A DNA stretch of 64,000 bases from contig JAKSXM010000132.1 of assembly GCA_022575985.1 (NCBI GenBank), positions 6,386,001-6,450,000 of the forward strand, in the 5' to 3' direction. Each line of letters opens with the position of its first letter. Positions within the stretch are counted from its first letter, which is position 1. Positions 22,051 through 36,400 of the stretch are shown one piece after another. Source of the stretch: Anagrus nilaparvatae. Taxonomy: Eukaryota; Arthropoda; Insecta; Hymenoptera; Mymaridae. The notes under the pieces were generated by a model that had not been told where the DNA came from, made no database searches, and worked only from the letters and a program-made list of their open reading frames with translations. Position numbers and translations under genes: made by a program.

Positions 22051-23696
22051 CAATATCTCGCGCAAAAAAAACCATCCTGGTTTACCATGCTGGTTTACCA
22101 TCTGGTTTTTCAGATGGTTAGCCAGATGATTAACCAGATGTTTTAACAGATGGTTAACCATCAGGTATTTAAAAAAAAAAATAATAAGATCCCAGGATGA
22201 AAATGAACCTTGCTGGTAGAAGCGGATACCCTGGGGGTTTAATTTTCAATTTTTCGACCCAACAAATTTTCTGATTTTCCAAGATGGCGGACCGTAAAAT
22301 TTTAAAAACATCAACTTTTAACTTTACAAGGGGGTTTTTGAGGGTGAGAAAAATGAATTTATGGTGGAAAATATTCAATTTTTCGACCCAACATACTTTC
22401 CGATTTTCAAAGATGCCGTATCAAAAAACTTAAAAAAAACCCCCTTGTAAAGTTAAAAGTTGATACTTTTAAATTTTATTGTCCGCCATCTTGGAAAATC
22501 GGAAAATATGTTGGCTCGAAAAATTGAATATTTTCCACCCTAAATTCACTTTTCTCATCCTCAAAAACCCCCTTGTAAAGTTAACAGTTGATATTTTTAA
22601 ATTTTATTGTCCGCCATCTTGGAAAATCGGAAAATTTGTTGGATCGAAAAATTGAATATTTTCCACCCTAAATTCACTTTTCTCACCCTCAAAAACCCAT
22701 TTGTAAAGTTAACAGTTGATATTTTTAAATTTTATTGTCCGCCATCTTGGAAAATCGGAAAATATGTTGGGTCGAAAAATTGAATATTTTCCACCCTAAA
22801 TTCACTTTTATCACCCTCAAAAACCCCCTTCTGAAGTTGAAAATTGATATTTTTAAATTTTATGGTCCGCCATCTTGGAGAATCAGAAAATATGTTGGGT
22901 CGAATAATTAAATATTTTCCACCCTAAATTCATTTTTCTCACCCTCAAAAACCCCCTTGTAAAGTTAAAAGTTGATGTTTTTAAAATTTTATGGTCCGCC
23001 ATCTTGTAAAATCGGAAAATATGTTGGGTCGAAAAATTGAATATTTTCCACCCTAAATTCACTTTTCTCACCCTCAAAAACCCATTTGTAAAGTTAACAG
23101 TTGATATTTTTAAATTTTATGGTCCGCCATCTTGGAAAATCGGAAAATATGTTGGGTCGAAAAATTGAATATTTTCCACCCTAAATTCATTTTTCTCACC
23201 CACAAAAAACCCCCTTGTGAAGTTAAAAATTGATATTTTTAAATTTTATGGTCCGCCATCTTGGAAAATCGGAAAATATGTTGGGTCGAATAATTGAATA
23301 TTTTCCACCCTAAATTCATTTTTCTCACCCTCCAAAATCCCCTTGTAAAGTTAAAAGTTGATACTTTTAAATTTTAGTGTCCGCCATCTTGGAAAATCGG
23401 AAAATATGTTGGGTCGAAAAATTGAATATTTTCCACCCTAAATTCACTTTTCTCACCCTCAAAAACCCCCTTGTGAAGTTAAAAGTTGATGTTTTTAAAA
23501 TTTTATGGTCCGCCATCTTGGAAAATCGGAAAATATGTTGGGTCGAAAAATTGAAAATTATACCCCCAGGGTATCCGCTTCTACCTTCAAGGTTCATTTT
23601 CATCCTGAGATCTTATTATTTTTTTTTTAAATACCTGGTGGTTAACCATCTGGTAAACCATCTGGTAAACCAGGATGGTTTTTTTTGCGCGAGATT
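22051..23696. mobile_element. TIR-bounded element filled with a 128-bp satellite array
   Basis: The outer ends CTCGCGCAAAAAAAACCATC at 22057 and the inverse at 23674-23694 are followed inward by runs of GGTTTACCATCTGGTT-like phrases, CAGGATGAAAATGAACCTTG / its inverse, and GCGGATACCCTGGGGG / its inverse. Between them, nine copies of a 128-129 bp unit occur with GTCCGCCATCTTGG at 22481, 22609, 22737, 22865, 22994, 23122, 23251, 23379 and 23508. One unit at 22262-22390 is inverted and completes the left arm. Apparent open frames (60-110 aa) arise because 129 is divisible by 3. A lone unit pair recurs at 63836-64000. Confidence 0.88.
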
Positions 23697-24480
23697 GAGA
23701 GCTATAAATTGAGAAAATAACGCATCCCCCCGCACAAGCCCTATCTCATGACTCAACCTGGAAAGTTTTGCCAGGGTTTTACTGATTTCTTTAATTTTTT
23801 GATGCAATACAAAATTTTATTGTGTGAGAAACTAAAACTTGTTGCAAAAAATAAGAAAAGTCAAATTTTTTAATTTCTGTCAAAATTACATCTTTTGCCA
23901 TTTAGAGAATTTAAGATGGTAAAAGATTTTGTACTCTTGTCGTGAAAATTTTGTAAACTTATCATGAAAATTTTTTTTTTTTAGGATGAATAATTTTTAT
24001 AATTTGCAAATAATTAAAAATAAATTTCTTATCACAGCATAAAAATTTATATTAAAGAATAATGAATTATTGATAATAATTAAGTAGACATTGTAGACAG
24101 ATTATATTTTAATTTACATAACTTTGTATTTATTTGCACATTATGGCGACTACAAACCATTATTATTATAATATTATTGAATTATCTTGATTATTTATTT
24201 TTATTTATAGTCTCGTAAACAAATTATTATCATGTATTATAAAATTTTTATGAGTTTATAATTTTTTTTTAAATTAAACATGCATATTCGCACACAAAGT
24301 CATTTATTGTAAATAACATATATTTTATATAGATTTTTAATCAAATTATTTCTTGATAAATAATAAAATTTTTAAATTAATTATTCTTTGGACATCTTGT
24401 TTACATAAATTATATCCAAGATGGAATATTAAAGGATTATTAAAATTCTTTAAGGGTTTTCTTGTTTATTATAAGTTAGT
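23697..24480 (+). other. 5' flank/UTR of the small GTPase gene
   Basis: AT-rich with no repeat signature strong enough to name. The in-frame TAA at 24472-24474 just before ATG 24481 supports that ATG as the start of this exon's coding part. The transcription start and any upstream non-coding exon cannot be placed by eye. Confidence 0.45.
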
Positions 24481-27400
24481 ATGCAGAACAGTAAACAACA
24501 GCTTTCTCTACAAAAGCTTAGACATATTAAAATTGTTATTTTAGGTCAACCTGGGGTTGGTAAATCTGGTAAAAATAATTTTTATTTAATTATTTAAAAA
24601 TTTCAAATTTTTTATTAATCGTAATTTAATTAGCATTAGCTGTTAGATTTGCTACAAGGCGATTTATTGGGGATTATGATTGTAAAACTGAAAGAATTTA
24701 TAATATTGAAAGTTCATTAACGAGTTGGGAAATTTTTGATCCTGCGTCTGATGATGCATCATCTGTGCCAAATGAATCAAAATTAAAATGGGCTGATGCT
24801 TTTTTATTAGTTTATTCGATAACTGATAGATTGAGTTTTGAAGAAACATGGAGATTAAAGTTTTTAATAAATCAAGCTAGAAAATCAAAAAAATTACCAA
24901 AACCAATCATTATTTTAATTGGTAACAAAATTGATCGTACTGGAATACCAGGTGAAAGAATGGTTACTTTTGCTGAAGGACGTATTCGAGCTGATGAACT
25001 TGAAGCACAAGGATTTCATGAAATTTCAGTTAGAGAATCTATTGATCAGGTAATGTTGTATACAATTTAATATTTTTATATTTAACTGCGTTGTGAAAAA
25101 TCATTTCTACATTACTATTGCGAAAAAATCATGTTCAAGTTACTATATTTACTGTTCTTAGATATGATGCTAAAAATTCAAAACACTTTATTTATTACTT
25201 TATTACAACTTTTGTTAGAAAAAATCAGCCCGTTCGGAAGACATGACCTGGCAAGGCCATGACACGGTATCCAGATTTACTCATATACAGGATTGGAAAT
25301 ATTGACCAAAATTATTTACCTAGAGAAATTTTTAGTCAAAAATATTCAGTATTTATCGAAAAATTAATTTTAATCAAAAATCTCGATTGGTCATTGCATT
25401 TTTTGAATATAGTTTCATTTTCGTTTTATATGTTATTTTACAAATTTTAATTAATTTTTTTATTTAAAAACTTTTTTAAATACAAAAATTTCTTAAATTT
25501 TATAAATGTTTATTTTATTTTATTACAATTTTCAAGACACTGCGATTAAAATTACATAAAAAAATCATTACTGTTTAAATGTAACAAAATTTTTGAAACA
25601 TTGATTATTAAATTTGATTACTTACAAGAAGAACAAAAAGAATTTTGGACGAATTTCGCAATCAGTCTCAAATTACAATAAGGAAAAAAAATTTTAATTA
25701 AATAAGTGCTTGTAAACTTGATAATAATTTTTTTTTTTATGGATCACGTGAAAATTTCATGATCAATCTTTTCTTATACTGTCAAGATTATCTGTAAACA
25801 AAAAATTTAGCTAAAAAAGAATTTGATGAACAAATAAGTTTTTAATATGAACAGGTTTCGTATGTCATTTAAACGGAATTGAAAGATTATGCAATTTGTT
25901 GATTTATTAAATTATGTATCTTTCTAAAAAAGTATAAATAATCGTTTTCTACGTAAAATGTTAAATATTAAATTATTTAATTCTGAGTATTCGTTGTTTA
26001 TCAATATAACAAATTTGGTTAAAAAATGATTTATTAATTTATTCTTGAGTAGAATTATTTTGATAGATTTTTTATTGACTTGATGGGTTGTAAATATCAC
26101 TGAAAATATTTTTTTTTTGATGACCAATTGTATTAAGTCGTTTGCCTTTCTAATTATTTGTTTATTTTAAAGCCGAATTTCGGGAAGCACAGCCCCAAAA
26201 TAATTGCTAATTTGCCTTAAATAATCAATTGTTTTTGTTTTTAATTTTTGTATAACCTTGAATTAAAAAAAATATTCAAAATAAAAATAAACAATTAGTC
26301 ATGAACCTAATTTCGGGTTACAGAATTCTCAAATTTGGGGCTATACGTCCCGAAAAATCGTATTGAAGCAAGCTAAGAAGCTTTGACGTACTATCCAAGT
26401 GATCAAAAAACCAAAAAGATGTTCATAATTAATTGAACTAAAAACCGCATCTCTGGCTAAAAATTAAAGAAATCTCATCTAATGGCATTTTGAGCCGCGA
26501 TTTTACCTACATTCTCCTAATGCAACTCCTAAAAGGGGGTAAATTTTCCAAATTGTATTTTTTAAATTTTTTTCTTTATAAAAATTTACAAAAAATGTTG
26601 TAAATAAGTGTTCTCTTTTTTTGTAAAGTTTTCGTAATTATTCTCTATGGAACTTCTTTACTTCTTAAACATGTAATTTCTTTAAAGTATTTTGAGAGTT
26701 GATTTTTGAAAACATTTTAAACCAATAAAAAAAACGCTGCCAAGTAGGTAATTGGCACTATGGTTCCTCATTAACAATAATAAAATATTCTTAATGGTCT
26801 ATTTTACCTAGTAAAAACGATAATTCTAGATATTAGTATTTTCATAGAAAAAAATTAAGTACTATACGTCGCAAAAAAAAAAATATTCCTATTATTTTTA
26901 TTTTTTTATGTAAAAATATTTGAAGAAAAAAAAATTTTTTTAAATTAAGATTCAGATCCAAAAAATTGACTATAAAAAATATTTATAAAACTAGTACTCC
27001 CATAGAAAAAAATGTAGTACTACTTTCAAAAAGGAAAAAAATATTGCTGTTTTTTTTATTTTATTATGTAAAAGGTTTTGAGAAAAAAAGTTCAAAAAAT
27101 AAAGTGTCAGATTGGAGATATCGAGTAACTACCATATTTTCAGATATTGGTACTTTCATAGGAAAAAATTAGGGATTACATTAAAAAAAAAAAAATATTG
27201 CTAACTTTTTCATTTTTTTATGCAAAAAATTTGAAAGAGAGTAAGTGTAGAAAAAGTTAAGTGTCAAATTGGGGATATCGAATAATAACCATATTTTCAT
27301 ATAATGGTACTTTCATGGGAAAAAATTAGGTACTACATCCAAAAAGAAAAAAAATATTGCTGTGTTTTTATTTTTTTATGCAAAAAATTTTCAAAAAATT

Positions 27401-30400
27401 AAGTATTCGATTCGAAATATCGAGTAAAAACCATATTTTAAGATATCAGTACATTCATAGAATTAAATGAGGTATTACACACACAAAAAATATTGCAGTT
27501 TTTTTTTTTTAATTTTGAGAAAAAAATTTTGAAAAATTTAATTAACAGATCCAAAAAATTACTATAAGCATGGTTCCTAAAACTAGTACTCTTATAGAAA
27601 TAAATTATAGGTACTACTTTTGTGACAAAAATTTTGGGAAAAAAATTTTCAAAAAATTAATTATCAGATTCCAGATATCGAGTAAAAACCATTATTTCAA
27701 ATATAAGTACTTTCATGGAAATAAATGAAGTGTAATACATCTAAATTAAAAAAAAAAAAGTAGTTTTTGATTTTTTTATAAAAAAATTTTTGAAAAAAAA
27801 ATTAGGTCTTAATACCACAATGGTTGTCTAATATCGCCAGTTAACCACATACATACATACATGCATACATACACACACACACACACACAAACACATACAG
27901 ACTTATTTTAAAAACCGGTTTTTTAGCTTCCTAGGGTCTCAAAACGTGCTTATTTGCCAAAAAAATCGAAAATGAAAATTTTACCTATCACAATGGTTAT
28001 AATTAATTATACCAAGAACAAATGACTCAAGCAAAATAAATATTTTATGCGATTAATTAATAACTTGAATCTAGTCTTTTATTGAAATTTTTTATAATTG
28101 ATCTAAAATAATATTTTTTAAAACAAGACTCTGAAGATACTGATTTTGAAATAGAATGGAGAAGTATAAACACATATATCACATAGATAGCCTACGGCCG
28201 CTTGATTTATCATTTTTCATAATTATACATCCTGTATCAAATCTTAGTTTCTTTAGACTCGTATTTTAAAATGTATTTTTTATTAATTTTATTAACAAAG
28301 TCTTTAGGCAATCTATAGGAACATTTGATAGTAGTTACCTACTTAGATAGGATTTTTCACATAACAGCTAAAGAAAATTTTGAAATTTAAGCTATTTCAG
28401 TGCCAATTAAAATTAGTTTTTAAACTTTTGGCAAAGTTATTTTTTTATATCATAAGTAGTTTGTCGAGTTTATGAATTTAAATATTTTTAAAATTCCTTT
28501 TTCACATACTTATTTATTTAATACTTTAATAAGCTCCGCCCCAAGAAGTTCTATCATTGGTTTATATGCTATAACAGAGAGTACAATGATTTATGCAGAA
28601 TTATTTTATCTGAAGGCTTTTGAGCTGATAAAGTATAAATAAATATGAAATAACGTACAATGTTAGATGGCTGCTTATATTTTCAAAAACTGCTTCAAAA
28701 AATTCAAGCAAATACTTAAAAATGGTAAATTTTCATTATTTTGCTTAAAAACGAGATTTCTAAAACTAGTACTTCCACAGAAATAAATTAAGTATTGCGT
28801 CCATAAAGAAAAAAAAAAATTGGTATTTTTTGTATTTTTTGGTGAAAAAAATTTTGAGAAAAAAAGTTTCAAAAAATGATTTATAAGATTCGAGATATCG
28901 AGTAAAAACCATACTTTCAAGTATAAGTACTTTCATGGAAAAAAATGAGGTATTACATCCAAATTAAAAAAAAATCGTGGCTCAAGCCATATTATAACTC
29001 TGATCAACTCATGATAAGTGGTTATACTTTGATTAGAGCTGATCGGGTTGTTAGTAATGAAAAAGGTGGGCTTTTTGGTGGTGGCGGGGTTGCTGTCTAT
29101 CTTCTCACTTCATTAAACTATAAAATTTTGCATACATCAGTCACAAATGATATAAACAAACCTGACTTTTTAATACTTGAAATTTTTATAGGCACTTCAG
29201 TACTATTATTTTCAATTGTCTACCGTAAACCAGGTGTCAGTATGATGATTATGGGGGTGTACTAAGTGACTTTTTATCAGTCAAAGATTACACCCACATA
29301 CTCATTATGGGTGATTTTGATTATGATATCTCTGATGATGTAAAAGGTCTTCCCCTTCTGGAATTTTCGCAGGATCTTGGCTTGTTTATCTGTCCAACAG
29401 ATTTTACACATTCATCTTATGATGGAAAGTCAAAAATTGATATTGTAATGACCAGGACCCTAGCGAATGTTTCAGATTGGGAATTAGCACCGGCGCCACT
29501 ATTTGCAGGTCATCGTCCCATAAGTTTTTCATTTAATTTTCAGAAACAAACATTACCTCCCCGATTTAAAATAACTCGTTCATTCAAAAAATGTAATTTC
29601 AGTCTATTAAATCAAGATTTAATCTGTAATATATCTAATCTAGTTCGTTCAGATCTATCAGATCCATCAATTATTACTGATGCTTTCTTGACTTCATGTA
29701 ATAAAATACTAGATAAGCATGCTCCTGTTTTAAAAAATGTGATAACAAAACCAAAGACGTTTGAGTTAGATGATAATTTAAAATTGCAATTTGAAATACG
29801 GGATAAACTTTATAAAAGGTATCTAACTACAGGTGATGAAACCTTTTTAACTCAATTTCGCAAAATGCGTGTAGATTTAAAAACTGAGGTCAGAAAAAGG
29901 AAAGGTGACTATATTAAAAATAGCCTAGATAATTCTGCAAATTCTTCTACTCTATGGCAAATTTTTGACTCCATAGGACTTACATCCACTACTAATACAT
30001 CTCCGCTACAATTTTTTTCTGCTCAAGAAATAAATATTTTCTTTTCTAATATAAATAAATCATCACCATCCTGTGCCATATTACCACTCTTTTCTCATCA
30101 AATAACTTTAAATACTACTTTCTCACTAACACCAGTAACTTCTGATCAAGTATCTAAAGCAATTATAAAAATAGTTTCTAAATGTAAAGCTCAAAGTCCA
30201 GATGGTTTTAACATTCGACATTATAATGATTCTATGAATATTTTATTGGACTATATAACCTTTATATTTAATACATAAATTACCACCTTCAAATTCCCCA
30301 ATGTATGGAAAAGAATATCTATATTGGCTTTAAGTAAAATACCCCGCCCACTATATCCTTCTCATACACGTCCAGTTGCAAACATGTCGCATTTGGCAAA

Positions 30401-33400
30401 GGCCTTGGAGAGATTAATCGTTGATCAGTTTGTGGCCTACTTAGAGACCAATAATCTGATTAATATACACCAATCTGGTTATAGAAAAAACTTCAGTACC
30501 CAAACAGTATTAATTAATCTCACTGATACAATACGTCGTAGTGTTGAATTAGGCTTAATAACAACCCTGTTGATGCTTGATTTCTCGAAGGCCGTCGATA
30601 CAATTGACCACACTATCTTATTGCAAAGGTTATATGAATTAGGCTTTACTCATCATACCCTGCAATGGTTTCATGATTATTTGCTTTTTCGTCAGCAAGA
30701 AGTTATTGATGAAAATGGCAACCCAACTGAGTTCATTACGACCAGTTCAGGAGTGCCTCAGGGCTCGGTTCTTGGGCCAATACTATTCTTAATCTATATG
30801 AATTCTATTTTAGAATGTATTACTTATTGCCATTCTGAATTGTTTGTTGACGACTTACAAATTTATATACAAAGCAAAGTTTCCTCTTATGACACTGCAT
30901 TAAATAATATGCAGAGTGATGTTAATGCTATTGTAGATTGGACAACAATAAATCACCTAAAATTAAATCCTAATAAAATTAAAATCATTAATTTTGGCAC
31001 AACATTTCAATTAAATAATTTGAACACATAATATGATTCAAATATTCCCCCAATAACGGTTTCAAGTATAAACATACCATATTCAACTTCCGTTTTAAAT
31101 TTAGGAGTAATTTTAACTCCAACTTTGAATTGGTCACAGCATATTATGAAATTGTCAAAAAATGTTCATTATACATTGCATCGTTTACGATTGAAATTAA
31201 GATTACTTTCATATCGTAAATTATTGGTATCTTCTTTAATCATTCCATTCTTTGATTATTGTTGCCTAGTCTATGATGCACTTGACGTTACTCTTGCAGA
31301 CAAAGTAGAAAGGATTTTAAACTTAGCAATACGATTCATTTTTGGTGTTGGAAGATATGAGCGTGTCTCAATTACCCTATTAAGAAATCAATTAAATTGG
31401 TTAACAGCAAAAACTCGTAGAAAATATTTTAGGCTAGTACTTGTACATAGCCTAATAACAACCAAAAAGCCGCCATATCTCTCATCACAATTTAAAGAAC
31501 CTGAAGAGGAAATCAGGCGTTCACAAAGAAATCTTCCTGACACTTCCTTATCAGATTTCCTGCCTCTCACTTTTTCCCTTCCGTCTTTTTATAGAACAGA
31601 TTTCTGTTCTATAAAAAGTTCTTTCTTTATCACAGCTACCCGGGTAGGAATCCGAGCATTTTATCTGATTTGAAGCGCAATTTCTGTACAGTTTAACTGA
31701 TTTGAATTATACTTCAGAGTTACTGTTCGAAAACTGTTCAATTTCTGACTATTAAAATATCAAAGGAAACAGTAGCAGTTAAACTGCTTTAAAAGTGGCC
31801 AATTACTGCATTTATAAGGTTTTTACGAAATAGTTATATTTTCTATAATTATATTAATATTTATAAATTTTTTTTCATTATTTTTATAAGAATGCATCAA
31901 AAAATTATTATTTTTACTTATGCGCTTGAATTTAATATTTATATGAGCAAACTGAAAGATAATTATTATTAAATATGTATATTTAATCTTTAAGCTGGAC
32001 ATTGAAAAAAATATATCTTTTTTCACACTAAGCTTCTTAAAATTTAAATATCAATGAGTGATTATAATTTTGTAGATATTTTAGGAAATTATTATGAATA
32101 ATAATAAATATAAGATCCTTTTAAAACATGTTTTTGAAGTACAATACCTATTATAATATTTTAAAATAAAATATAATAATTAAGTAAAACCATTTATTTA
32201 TAATTCCAAAACTTGAAATCAGTCTTTTAAAGCAGGGCAAAGTGCATAGTTTAAAGTATTTTTGTGTTCCGTTTAAATTTACTGTTTTATTTTTCTTCTT
32301 ATTTAATATATTTATTTTCAATAAATTTCCGATAAAATGTTAAATGCCATGCGTTGTAGAAGGTATCGTGAAAGACAAAGAAGAATTCGGGAAATTGAAA
32401 ATATCCGAATTCCTGTACTCAGAGAAAATGATTTAAATATGGATGAAGAACAAATTATCCAAGATGCTGTAATAAATGAAAATGATAATAATGTAGAATA
32501 TAACGAACTTTTAGAAACTAGTTCTGAAGAAGAAACTAGTTTTGATGAAGAGGCTAGTGATTCAGAAAGTAGTAGTGATGAATCGGAGATTTTAAATGAT
32601 GAAAGAGCTGAGCAGGCCGTAAATGATCCAATTGACTTTTTGAATCATGAACCAGTTGATGATGTTCCTGAAATTGAAGAATTACGATCTTGGATGGTAG
32701 ATAATACAGTTCCCCAAGCCCACTGTGATCAGCTTTTAGTAATACTTAGTCGCAGGTTATTACCTCAATTGCCTAAATGCGCTAGTACATTTTTAGAAAC
32801 ACGTTCATCTGAATATGAAATACAAAATATGAATGATTCAGATGGTTCAATTGGAGAATTTGCGTACATAGGTATTGAAAAAGGATTACAGCGCTATGGA
32901 AAACGAAAATTTTATCATATTATTCAAAATTGGAATCTGTTAGAATTAAAATTTAACATTGATGGTTTTACTCCTTACAATAGCAGTTATACGAATATAT
33001 GGCCCATTTTATGCCAGGTTCATGATAAGAATTACTTACACCAGCCTTTTACTGTTGCTCTTTATGCAGGATCAAGTAAACCTGCAGATTGCATGGAATA
33101 TTTTCATGATTTTTTGTTAGAAATAAATAACATACTTGAAAATGGTGTTAATATTGCTGGAAAAAATATACAAGTAAAAATAAAAAATTTTATTTGCGAT
33201 ACACCGGCGCGAGCTTTTATAAAACAAACAAAGGGGCATGCATCTGGGGATGCTTTAGAAAAATGTTACTTAAAAGGAGCGAAAATTGATGATACAACGG
33301 TTTTTATTGGAGTTAATTGTAGAAACCGAACTGATGACGAATTCAGAAATTTCGTTGATGCTGATCATCACAATGCAGTTTCACCTTTAAAATTCATAAC

Positions 33401-36400
33401 GCCTAAAATTGATATGATAAAACTCTTCATTATTGATTCCATGCACGTATTTGGTGAAGGGGTGATGAAAAAGTTTATGGAACTGTGGTTATTGAAAGGT
33501 GCTTATAGATTAGGCTTAAGGGATCGAAGAGAATTGCATAGGCGTACAGATCTTATGAAACAATATATTCCTGATGAGATAAAAAGAAAACGTGGTACAA
33601 AAAAATTTTTAAAGTTTAGGGCTTCAGAATTCGAGTTTTTTTTAAAACACTCAGGTCCGATAGCTTTAAAATATATTTTACCTGAAGACAAATATGAACA
33701 TTTCTTATTACTTAATGTTTCTTATCGATTGTTGTCCAGAGAATACAAACTTCAAAATGCAGATGCCGCTAAAAATTATCTCCGCGAATTTTCATCGATT
33801 GCTCCAAATCTATATTCTAGAAAAATTTGTTCAATTAATATGCATAATATTATCCATACAGCTGATGACGTTAAAAATATGGAATGCCACTTAAATTTAC
33901 TAAGCACTAACGTATTTGAATCTCATCTTGGAAAAATGAGAAGATTTTTACGATCTCCAATTCACACTGTTGCACAATATTGTAGAAGAGAGCATGAAAA
34001 AATGCTATTTTCAAAAAAAGAGATAGTCTACGATGCAAGCGTTAAAATAATGAAATCTAATGCTGATGGTGTAATTATTAAACTCAAATATAAAAAATTT
34101 ATATTATCAATTCACCCTCCAAACAATGTAATACTTTTAGAAAATAATGAAGTAGTTCAAATTCAAGCTATTTTTATACGTAATAATCAGTTTTATTGTA
34201 CAGTAAAGAAATTTCGAGTAAAAGAATCTATTTTTAATTATCCCTGTAATTCAGACGAAGTAGATTTTTGGGAACTTAGAAATGAACTTTCAAGACCTTT
34301 TGATATTAACATACAAATTGTCAAAGATAAAATGTTTAAATTTGAAATTAATTTTCAACCTGATGAACCTTTAAGAATATTTGCTTGTGCATTAACTAGA
34401 TAATTTCAAGAACCTTAAAACATTTACTTAATAATAGTGATAAGTTTTTTAAATTAAAATTTATAATTTGCATAAAATCTATATAATTGCATTTTTATCT
34501 GTATTGTAGCTATATAATATAAGTAACAAAAATTATTTTAAAAACTATATAAAAAAATAACTAAAAAATAAATAATAAATAATATGTTTATAAATTAATA
34601 ACTATTTTTCGTCAATACGAATTAGTCTATGATAAATTTAAAAATAATCGGCAAAATAAAATTTTTTTTTTGAATATAAAAAACCTAATCGCCGTATCCG
34701 GTATTAACTAATGAAACCTCCGCGCATTCATTTCGGAGTCGATTTTCGTTTACTCATGCGCTGTTTATAAAGTAGACTATAGTTGGATGATAAAGACTAC
34801 AAACGAAGCCGCGTGGAAGCTATATTCAAATTTTACGTCCATTTTTTTAACGACTGACCGCGTGCATCTAAAATATTTTAATTTTCAAAGATTTTTTTTT
34901 TTAAATATTTATAAACAATTATATATCATTTTTTGTAACTTCGGTTTCTTAATTTTTATAAAAATTATAGTGGATTTATTTACATATAAATATATTTGTT
35001 TTTTAAATTAAAAAAAACAAATAATAATAGTAAAAAAACGTTGGATCTTTATACAGGTAAGATATTGTCAATTAATATTAAATATATTTTTATTAGAGCA
35101 TGATTTTAAAGTGTTATTAAATATTAATATTTTATTTAAAAAAATTTAATTTAAATAAAATAATTAAAATAAAATATAAAATGTCTAAATCAACGAAAAT
35201 ATACGGGCATGCTCATGGCATCTTTTAGTTTAAAAACTAACTTCTATACCAAATAAGGTTTAAACTAATATTATAAATTATAAGTTTTAAAAATTGAGTT
35301 GAATTAAATTCTTTCTAATGGTCTTATTTTATAAAATATTACAAGAATGATTAATATTTGATTATTCGTGAAATAAGCACACAGTTCCTCTGAATTGAAT
35401 TTGATTCAATTGAGTTAAAATTGATTATTTTATTTCATAAGTGTAAATTAAAATTAAATTGTTTATTTACATAGGAAAATGGAAAATCCAGATGTAAATG
35501 CCCCAGTTATTGATCCCAACATTCATATATATTCGATGATTGAATTTATTTGTAAAGGCAGAAAGCCTACAAATAAATCGTCGAGAATAGATTTTGTACC
35601 CACATCTTGGGTGTATTCTGACTTAAAAAAGAAAAAAGTATTCACCAAATTTCCGGAACCTCCTTATGATGAAGAGACTTCGGAAAAACTACATAAATTA
35701 ATTAAAGAAAGAGCAGATCCTGCTGAAGAATATAAATCTTATGCGATTAAAGTTGTCGGTCGATCTAGTAAGATTTTTAAATTTATGTTTCATACGTATA
35801 AAATTTATATCTATTTAAAGCTATATTTTTTTTAAATAATTAATTTTCTTTTTCAGAGAGTTACAAAAAGGCTTTAAAAAAATTAGATCGGTTACGTAAT
35901 AAGGCAGATGTTTTTACTTCAGAAAGTGGATCAGAGGTAGAAAAAATAAATGAAAAAATCGAATTAGAAGTTAGAAAGCGAACTTTAACACAAATTTCTG
36001 ATTCCATGGAAGAAGAATTCAATAAGCGATCAAAAATAGTAAATAAAAATGTTTCTCTTAAGACTCGTAGTATTGCTTCAAAGTCATATGCGGATAACCC
36101 TACCGACGAAGGAACTGTTGGAAAACCCCCCAATTATAGTACTCCTTTATCATCAAAGAAAATATTTTCAGGTAAACTAATTTTTAAGTTAAAAAAATAG
36201 TATATTTTGTTATTAAACTATTTATTTGAAAATTTTTTAGTAGAAACTGAGAAAGCACAAGAATTATTGGCTAAAAATATTCCCGTTATTTCAAGTAAGA
36301 CCCATTCAAAAGATGATAATCAAACACAACACACAGGTACAATTAAAAATTTAATAAGCATTAATAAAATGAAAATATCATTAAATTATTAGATTAACCG

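Noticed and set aside
22481..23530. CRISPR-like regular spacing of repeats
   Set aside because: The whole unit is repeated, with no unique spacers; eukaryotic satellite.
22883..23712. Several 60-111 aa open frames, on both strands, with repeated peptides
   Set aside because: They follow the 128-129 bp satellite unit; a unit divisible by three keeps frames open by chance. No start context or domain.
29307..31031. Three separate LINE genes
   Set aside because: The segments are one ORF2 in the same frame interrupted by two TAA stops, after a single upstream frameshift.
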